This document shows, one piece after another, positions 57,386 through 64,000 of a DNA stretch of 64,000 nt (positions are counted from its first letter, which is position 1; each line of letters begins with the position of its first letter). The notes beneath the pieces were generated by a model. The model did not search any database. It saw only the letters and a program-made list of their open reading frames with translations, and had not been told where the DNA came from. This DNA is from Macrostomum hystrix. Taxonomy: Eukaryota; Platyhelminthes; Macrostomidae. The stretch lies in contig CATNEN010000038.1 of NCBI GenBank assembly GCA_950097015.1, positions 26,883,001 to 26,947,000 of the forward strand, given 5' to 3'. The position numbers were made by a program, and so were the translations under genes.

Positions 57386-58835
57386 TTAAAGATTGATTGA
57401 AAAGTAATTGAAAAGTGATAAAGATTGATAAAGAGTAATAAAGACCGATAAAGAGTACTTACAGAAATAATATAGTAAAGTTACAAGTGAGAGTAAATAG
57501 AGAGGATAAATATTGCCCATATTGAACAGATAATGCTACCATATTAAATACATAACTCTATCAATTTGAATTGAAATAAGAAGTACATAATGTAATGATA
57601 AAGTGAATAACTAAAAGACACTCATAATTTTGATATATATAAGACAGTATTTAAATAAGTAACCACTTTGATAACAACAGTAGGATATTAATTATCAAAA
57701 CAAAGCATAAGCCTACAGCAACTTTGGTAGCATTCAGTAAGATATTAAATATTATAAAATAACCCTGTGACAACTTTAGTGGCATTATTAGTATTAACAG
57801 TTTATTAAGAAGTTAGCCCTATAACAAATAGAAATCAACAAAGTAGAAAGGTAGGCCCTAGCTTGCAATGACTAGAGATAAAGAGGAAGCACTATAAGAA
57901 AGCAACAACACAACTACAACACCAAAACAATGCTAGATTCACAAGAGGTAAAAATAAAACTGGCAATTTTGCAAAGTTTTGCTATTTATCAGATATTTTT
58001 CCTTTTTTAATCTGTGAAAAAAAATAATTTAATACTAATAGGGTGCATTCCAATCTCATGTCTATCTTTCTAAATGCTTTTGCCATGTACCAAGAATAAT
58101 CCAGACTATCCTGATTACTAGGTCTAACTAAATATCTATTACTAGATGCATTTTGTAAATATTAACATTATATATTCTCTATAAATCTACAATATTAAAT
58201 TTATTATTGTATTTGTAAAATATTTAGCTGGCTATTAAATATGTGACAGTTCTAGGTTCTTGCTAACAGTGAATGAAAAATTTAAATTGTTTATTATCTT
58301 GTAAATAGGTCAATGTAAATCTGTTTATGCCTACCCACATTGTATAAGTTGTGGGGCAAGCCTAGCTATTTTAATTACTGGGCTATAAAACATATTACTT
58401 CATAAAAATCTAATAGCAAACAATTTAGAAACAGTAATAGTAGGGCCTAATAAAAACAAATCTTAGCAGACTAGTGAGTCATGACTAGGCCTAGGCTAAC
58501 TAAATAGGACCTAGGCTTAGCAGTGACATACGTTCCTAAGCCAAGGGCATAAAAACTTACCATGGATGATGGCTAAGCAAACTTTAGTGGTTAAATGCTT
58601 TTTGGTATATCCCTTATGAAGTTATGGCCTTATGGAATATGGAAGGAGCACTTTGAATCAACAACTTACAACTAGTGTAAAGTATATTTTTTTATTTCTT
58701 AACTATTAAATAATATTTAGATCTATATATTAAGACATAGATTATTTGGCTCAGCCAAAGGTGGCCTGTTGGTCTATCAACAAAAATATGCAAAAATTAC
58801 AAGTCAAATATCATGGGGTGTGTATAAAAGTCACC
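57386..58835. other. AT-rich intergenic DNA
   Basis: Starts with degenerate ATTGATAAAGA-type repeats (57385-57460), then about 1.3 kb of AT-rich DNA with no credible gene. Confidence 0.4.
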
Positions 58836-59270
58836 CGTGTTGACAGAGATAGGGTCTAAGAAACGGTAATCGAACATGCGCGACGGTCGCCTAATAGGCA
58901 ACTCCGAACATGTTCTTTGTTCCGAGAACATGTTCTTTTAAATTTATAAGGCTACTTAATGTATATTAATAAATTAATAACATGAAGAAAAAACTATGCC
59001 TTCCTTGACATGAGGTCAACAAACAATACAGATTTAAACCATGTGTGTGTGTTAAACCATACTAGACATAGTATGGGTTTAACTCTGTCTTGTTTGTTGA
59101 CCTCATGCCAAGGAAGGCATAGTTTTTTCTTCATGTTATTAATTCATTAGTATACATTAAGTAGCCTTATTAATTTAAAAGAACATGTTCTCGGAACAAA
59201 GAACATGTTCGGAGTTGCCTATTAGGCGACCGTCGCGCATGTTCGATGTAGCCTAAGAGTCGTCAACACG
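58836..59270. mobile_element. Foldback (long inverted-repeat) element FB1
   Basis: Two 157-bp inverted arms (58870-59026 and 59090-59246) are nearly identical. Outer flanks match more loosely to CGTGTTGAC/GTCAACACG at the very ends. The 63-bp centre is itself a smaller palindrome (CCATACTAGACATAGTATGG). There is no coding sequence, so this is a MITE or foldback-type non-autonomous element. Each arm carries two copies of the palindrome GAACATGTTC, exactly 10 bp apart (58906 and 58926; 59181 and 59201). A transcript would fold into a hairpin of about 160 bp. Confidence 0.85.
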
Positions 59271-59530
59271 GCTGATAAAAGAAGCCAGCGCTCAGCTGGT
59301 CAGTGGCATTAAAACAAAGTTTAAAGAATAGTCGGGCAGATAAGTGGAATCATGTAGAATAAAAGGAATTCATATGCGTGTATTAATTATGATTGTTTTT
59401 ATAATTTTTTTATTTTTCTTTACATCACAAAGTGAGTTACATAGATTTTTTTTAATTTCCTTTTTACTGATCGTAATTACGTCAAATATAAAAAATAAGT
59501 CATGTATTAATATTAATATTTAGTCAAAGA

Positions 59531-59948
59531 CACCATTTTACCCTAAATTTTGAACAACGAAAACTTCAATAGTGACAAACTCCGATTCAAATTCGACAGT
59601 TAACGACAAGGCACGTCAAAGCTACATTCAATTTTGACACAGTCAACTTCAATTTTGAAAAGGTCTATATTGAAGTGGAGTTGATAAAATTGAAGCGGAT
59701 ATTCAGGAGAATTTACCATAGAGTGTAACTTTTGTCGTTCGCTGTGTCAAAATTGAATCATAGTTTTAGACAACTTGAGGAGTGAGGATTTGGCTCGCGC
59801 ATTGGCTAAATCGGACCTTTTCAAAATTGAAGTTGACTGTGTCAAAATTGAATGTAGCTTTGACGTGCCTTGTCGTTAACTGTCGAATTTGAATCGGAGT
59901 TTGTCACTATTGAAGTTTTCGTTGTTCAAAATTGATGGTAAAATGGTG
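59531..59948. mobile_element. Foldback element FB2
   Basis: Inverted arms of 135 bp (59531-59665 and 59814-59948) begin CACCATTTTACC and differ at only about three positions. The 148-bp centre contains further diverged copies of arm motifs (GTGTCAAAATTGAAT). A diverged arm lies at 54.48 kb, so it is a family. No coding sequence. The very high arm identity suggests recent insertion or gene conversion between the arms. Confidence 0.85.
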
Positions 59949-60693
59949 TAGAGGCTATTCGAATTTTAAAACGGCTAAAGCTTTCGTATAAATGTAGTAG
60001 TTGCAATTTATGCCGTATTTTTACATTTAAAGTTTTGTATTTCCTAGAAACGCAGCGTTAACTTAGAATTGAATATTTTGTTTAAATGCCGCTTTTTGTT
60101 TTAATCATGTCCGCCACCCCGAAAGAAACCTAATATATACGAGTGATTTTAGACACGAAAAACCCAACTGGCGTTTCTCCGCAAGTTCTGGAAAAGCAAG
60201 CTGTTCAAAGCAAATAAAGTTTTCTTTCCTTAATCATTTTAGCTAAAGGCTACAAGCTGGAAAGTGTATGTCATAAGCGAGAATTCGTACTGAAATAAGA
60301 TATACAGGTTGGATCTGATCCAGACAGTAAAACCCAGAAGGGATTAAATTAATGCAGATTTTGCAGAAGGAAATAAAAGGAAACTAAGGGAGTAATTCCA
60401 AATAAGAGAGAGAGAGTGTGAGATTGGACACCCTCCGATCCACTGGTAGCCTTTGTCGGACTGAACTTAATAAAAGACTGTGTGTCACTAACATAAAATA
60501 TACATATGAGTTATTCGTGTGAATCAGATTAAAATAGTGTCTTACCGCTCGGACACTTGCATGCTATCACAGAGTAAATAACTACTCTAATATAATATTA
60601 TAAAGTGTTATACTAATTAAAATTGCTAAAGTTTAAAAGCCCTGAGACCATTTGATAGAATATTAACAAATAAGAAAGGGCCCTCCCACAACT
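59949..60693 (+). mobile_element. 5' LTR and end of the Ty3/gypsy element (left boundary not placed)
   Basis: The LTR must end just before the primer binding site, probably at ...CCCTCCCACA (60690). Inside are a TATA-like AATATATACGAG (60132), an AATAAAG (60210) and an AATAAAAG (60469), as expected for U3/R/U5. The left end could be TGTCCGCC at 60108, TGTGAGATTG at 60416 or further left. It cannot be fixed without the 3' LTR, which lies outside the window. Confidence 0.5.
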
Positions 60694-60711
60694 TGGTGGC
60701 AGCGGTGGGAT
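60694..60711 (+). promoter_or_regulatory. Retrotransposon primer binding site (tRNA-Leu)
   Basis: TGGTGGCAGCGGTGGGAT is the exact complement of the last 18 nt (ATCCCACCGCTGCC plus CCA and neighbours) that I recall for animal tRNA-Leu of the AAG/UAG type, including the added CCA. It lies 3-4 bp after the presumed LTR end, the usual position. Confidence 0.7.
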
Positions 60712-60811
60712 CGGAAAATCCAGTCAACACACCAGAAACCGTAATGGCAGGAGTTCAAGATGCAATTGGAATGTTGGCCGAAGAGCTGAGAATCGATTGG
60801 AATTAGGCCCA

Positions 60812-61642
60812 ATGAGGCATGTTAAGATTCAGAAATTTACCCCAAGCCAAGATATCAGAATTTGGCTAACCGCCTTTGACCAAAGGTGTGATTCTGAAGG
60901 AATAGAACAGGAAGAACACAGGAAGAGGGAGCTCTTAGCCAACTTAGATTTAGCCACTGCGTTTGCAGCAGTACAACGTCTTAACTTACCAGAAGACCTA
61001 ACCTACGAGGAATTTAAGGAAAGACTAGTAGAAAGATTCGGTCGTTTAGGTAGTTCAGCAGAGTTTAGAGAAGAATTTCGAGGCCGATTGCAGGGCAGAA
61101 ATGAGCAGATTGATTCGTTTTCCGATGCACTTATCGAGTTAGCAACCCGTGCTTTCCCGAATATGAATGCCGAACAACGCGAAGAAGAGGTTGTCGAGCA
61201 ATTCATCAAAGGCGCTAGAATTCCCTCAGATACTAGGGAAAAGTTGATTTTCGCCCAACCAGCCAGTCTGCAAGAGGCTAGGCGAATGTTAAGGCGCATT
61301 GAAGCCGCTTGGCAGATGTCACACAAAAGTGGACTACGAGTTGTGAGAGATGAGCCAAGTAATGACGAAGATCAGAGCAGGAAGCTGGAAGATCTGATTG
61401 AGAAGCAGAAGCTGGAAATCAGCAAACAGAAGAAGCTCATTGAGACTCTTACTCAAGAGAAGAGAAAGGCTGAAAGCCAGACACTGCCACCTCAGCCGCT
61501 CATGCAGCAGAAAGTGCATTTCCAGAAACCCTATCAGCAGTCAAGGCCTTCGCCGACCTGCTATAACTGTCGCAAAGTTGGACATATCGCGAAGAATTGC
61601 CAAAGTCCACGACAGTATCAGCGGTTCCATCAGGGAAACTGA
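60812..61642 (+). CDS. Ty3/gypsy retrotransposon Gag
   Basis: Structural protein of the particle, 276 aa from ATG 60812. It has a capsid-like helical region (YEEFKERLVERFGRL, ATRAFPNMNAEQREEEVVEQ, FIKGARIP). A predicted coiled coil (about 190-220, KLEDLIEKQKLEISKQKK) follows, and near the end a single CCHC zinc knuckle CYNCRKVGHIAKNC that would bind the genomic RNA. The frame is open further upstream but without an ATG. A separate ATG at 60744 opens a 20-codon frame that ends at 60806 in a different phase, so the original N-terminus may have been cut off by a one-base indel. The stop (61640-61642) is directly preceded by a slippery heptamer leading into pol. Confidence 0.88.
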   Translation: MRHVKIQKFTPSQDIRIWLTAFDQRCDSEGIEQEEHRKRELLANLDLATAFAAVQRLNLPEDLTYEEFKERLVERFGRLGSSAEFREEFRGRLQGRNEQIDSFSDALIELATRAFPNMNAEQREEEVVEQFIKGARIPSDTREKLIFAQPASLQEARRMLRRIEAAWQMSHKSGLRVVRDEPSNDEDQSRKLEDLIEKQKLEISKQKKLIETLTQEKRKAESQTLPPQPLMQQKVHFQKPYQQSRPSPTCYNCRKVGHIAKNCQSPRQYQRFHQGN

Positions 61643-61706
61643 ATATCGAGGGACGACAGTCGAGGCCACGCCCCTCCAGAAATCCCAGATTCGAACTTTC
61701 GGCCTC
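61633..61706 (+). promoter_or_regulatory. Gag-Pol -1 ribosomal frameshift signal
   Basis: Slippery heptamer GGGAAAC (61633-61639) is read in the Gag phase as G GGA AAC, immediately followed by the Gag stop TGA. The -1 frame is then open to the window end. After an 8-nt spacer, GAGGG (61648-61652) can pair with CCCTC (61672-61676). The loop sequence GAGGCC (61662-61667) can pair with GGCCTC (61701-61706), giving an H-type pseudoknot. The heptamer is the kind used in some retroviral gag-pro junctions. Confidence 0.75.
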
Positions 61707-64000
61707 CCAGTCAAGTTGTTACCCTGTAAAGTCCCAATATTTTTATCAGACTGGGAAGCGTCATGCACTTTATGCGTCAGCACCTCGCCTATCAGTACCC
61801 TATGCGTCAGCACCTCGCGTATCAGCACCCTATGCGTCAGCACCCCGCGTAACAGCACCTATTGCGTCAGCACCCATTGTGTCAGCATCTATGTCAGCAT
61901 CTACCGTGTCAGCACTCGACGAGTCAGTGGAAGAGGATCTAGCATCCGAGGAGCCGGAGCCAGTTACAAGGACTCTCGTTGGAAAGTGCAACAAGAAGAC
62001 TCAAAGGACAAGTAAGAAAATCTTTGTTTCCAATTCTAAACTAGAATTAGTTAAGCCGGAAGGATATGAAGCTGTAGTAATAGGGACTATTCAAAAGCAG
62101 GAAGTAGACTTTATCCTAGATACAGGAGCCAGAAATTGCTTCTTAAGTAAATCTGTGTGGACTAAACTGATCAAGCCCGATCAGATCAAGAGCACTGATA
62201 AGAGAGTATCTACCTTTGATGGTACCAGAGTTCAGTTGGAAGGAGAAAGCTGCATTATTGTCCGTTTTGGTGACATCCAAATGGAAGTCGATTTCTTGCT
62301 ATGCAGTCACGAATGTGATAACATACTGGGAATGGAGTTCTTCATTGGATACTGTGAGAGCATTAACATCTCCAAGGGAATGTTAATACTCCATGAAGGA
62401 TCTTGTATCCCTATGCAGTTTACTCACCTCCCAGTGAAAGTTTGCCGCGTTTACACGCAAGAAAGGGCTGTGATCCCAGCCAACAGCGCACTGAGAATCC
62501 CCGTGCGATTAGCCAAGAATGCGGAATGTAACTTCGGTACCCCAATGACTATTGAAGTGATCGGAGATGGCGTAAGAGCCAAAGAGTTGACATTAGACAT
62601 GGTCCCAACTCTTGTCACCATGAAGGAAGGTTCCGCTATCGTTGAGATCATAAACCATCATCCTGTTGATGTGAAACTGGCAAAGTCAGCCCTGATTGGC
62701 TTAGCCAAACCCATGAAAGCCAAGGAGTTGAATTACTTCGAAGAACAGTCAGAACCCGAAGCCACTGTGAAAGTAAATCAGACCCAAACGATTGAGAATG
62801 CGTGGATTGAGGAGGTCAGCATTGGACCAGATCTCTCCGAAGATCAGAGAAAATCGGTAATCGATTTGATGAAGGAACACCGCGAAGCATTCTCCCAGCA
62901 TGAACTAGACATGGGTCTAACTCATCTAGTCACACATGAAATCTCTCTGAAAGATGAGACACCTGTTCGAATCCCTACGAGAAGGATTCCTCCCCATCTT
63001 CAGAAACAGGTTGACGCGCAGCTGGATGATATGCTAGCCAAGAACTTAATCCGACCTTGCTATTCAACTTATTCCACCCCATTAGTAATAGTGCCAAAGA
63101 AGGACGGAACGATTAGAATAGTTAGCGATTTCAGAGTGTTAAATTTTCGAGTTAATTACGTGCCATATCCGTTACCTAATATTCATCAAACTTTTTCTTA
63201 TCTATCAGGAAGCCAATATTTTAGCAGTTTAGATTTGAATTCCGGATACTGGCAAGTACCCATTAAGGAAGAGCATAAATTTATGACCGCATTTTCCACA
63301 CTAACTAGAGGCCAATTTGAATATGAAGTAATGGCCCAAGGTCTATCTAATGCTCCAGGCACTTTTCAGCGTTTAATGAACCTAGTTTTATTAGGAATCC
63401 AGCACAAATTTGCGATGTCATATATTGACGATATTGTCACCTATTCGAAAAATTTTGCCGATCATCTGGCACATTTAAAGGAAGTATTCCAAAGGCTAAT
63501 TACAGCAGGCTTGAAGCTAAGACCGAAGAAATGTAATTTGTTCCATCGAGAGTTAAAATATCTTGGTCACGTGATTAGTACGGAAGGAATCCGCACAGAT
63601 GAGTCCAAGATAGAGGCTATTAGAACTTGGCCGAAGCCGAAGGATGTAAAAGAGTTGAGAAGCTTTCTCGGTCTGTGCAATTATTATAGCCGTTTTGTGA
63701 AAAATTATGCCGAAGTAGCACACCTCTTATTCCAACTTACCCGGAAAAATGTGCAGAATTTCCGTGATAAATGGAGCGTGTTGCACGATCAGGCATTTGA
63801 GGCTTTGAAGACCCGAATGATGTCTACGGAAGTGCTAGCATACCCGGAATTTGTGGATGACGAAAAAGTACGGATGGTGTTGGATACGGATGCCAGTGAT
63901 GGACGAATTGGGGCCTGTCTAGGCCAGATTCAGTCAGATGGCGTGGAAAGACCCATCGCGTATTTTAGTCGCGCCATGAAAGAATCCGAAAAGAAGTACC
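61633..64000 (+). CDS. Ty3/gypsy retrotransposon Pol (protease, RT, RNase H start), runs off the right edge
   Basis: Open -1 frame from the frameshift site to the window end, 789 codons with no stop. The first 120 codons are a low-complexity linker with repeated YASAPRVSAP. The aspartic protease has FILDTGARN (62110), later DNILGMEF. The reverse transcriptase has LVIVPKKDGTIRIVSDFRVL, LDLNSGYWQVP, GLSNAPGTFQRLM and the catalytic SYIDDIV (about 63418-63438), then YLGHVIS and FLGLCNYYSRFV. RNase H begins with MVLDTDASDGRIGACLGQ. The order PR-RT-RH is that of Ty3/gypsy (Metaviridae) elements; integrase would follow outside the window. The intact frame indicates a young or recently active copy. 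Confidence 0.93.

Noticed and set aside
58740-59280. Inverted repeat as an intrinsic bacterial-type terminator or assembly artefact
   Set aside because: Arms are far longer than a terminator, and the two arms are not perfectly identical, so a simple assembly palindrome is unlikely.

Overview
The window looks like nuclear DNA of an invertebrate animal. It has spliced genes with GT-AG introns, a Shisa-type membrane protein, a Shaw/Kv3-type potassium-channel exon, a neuropeptide F precursor, PARG, a LINE remnant, tRNA-derived SINEs and a Ty3/gypsy retrotransposon. Several genes have a pyrimidine-tract/AG splice acceptor a few bases before the ATG, which hints at spliced-leader trans-splicing. 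With the NPF gene this makes a flatworm or another lophotrochozoan my best guess, but the sequence does not prove the species. I see no bacterial operons.

Layout. 0-8.3 kb: Kv T1-domain exon (minus; gene continues off the left edge) and a complete five-exon Shisa-like gene (minus, 223 aa). 8.7-17.1 kb: almost entirely minisatellites. 17.1-27.6 kb: an MFS transporter of the MFSD4/NaGLT1 type (minus, nine exons resolved, first exon uncertain). 27.6-32 kb: two arrays. 32.8-40.6 kb: three small type I membrane proteins (minus). Two of them are clear paralogues with the same intron; a dead LINE and a SINE sit in one intron. 42.0-48.3 kb: PARG (minus, five exons, 719 aa), with a plus-strand NPF gene nested in intron 2. 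49.6-51.2 kb: array. 51.3-52.6 kb: cysteine synthase-like enzyme (minus, three exons, 341 aa). 53.1-54.1 kb: unrecognised 323-aa gene. 54.5-60 kb: mobile-element debris, including two long foldback elements and an unrecognised ORF followed by an LTR-like segment. 60.1-64 kb: 5' part of a Ty3/gypsy element with primer site, gag and pol. Gag and pol are joined by a textbook -1 frameshift site; pol runs off the right edge.

The dominant feature is tandem repetition: nearly thirty arrays, roughly 40% of the window. Introns fall into two classes, short ones (about 70-255 bp) without an array and long ones (over 500 bp) that are mostly array, mobile element or nested gene. Most arrays have their own unit, yet a few short cores recur between distant arrays.

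The exon models were built by hand from splice consensus, reading phase and family similarity. Shisa-like (672 nt), PARG (2160 nt), cysteine synthase (1026 nt), NPF (246 nt), the two paralogues (558 and 882 nt) and the MFS exons (1791 nt) all close in frame, which supports the models. No database search was possible.
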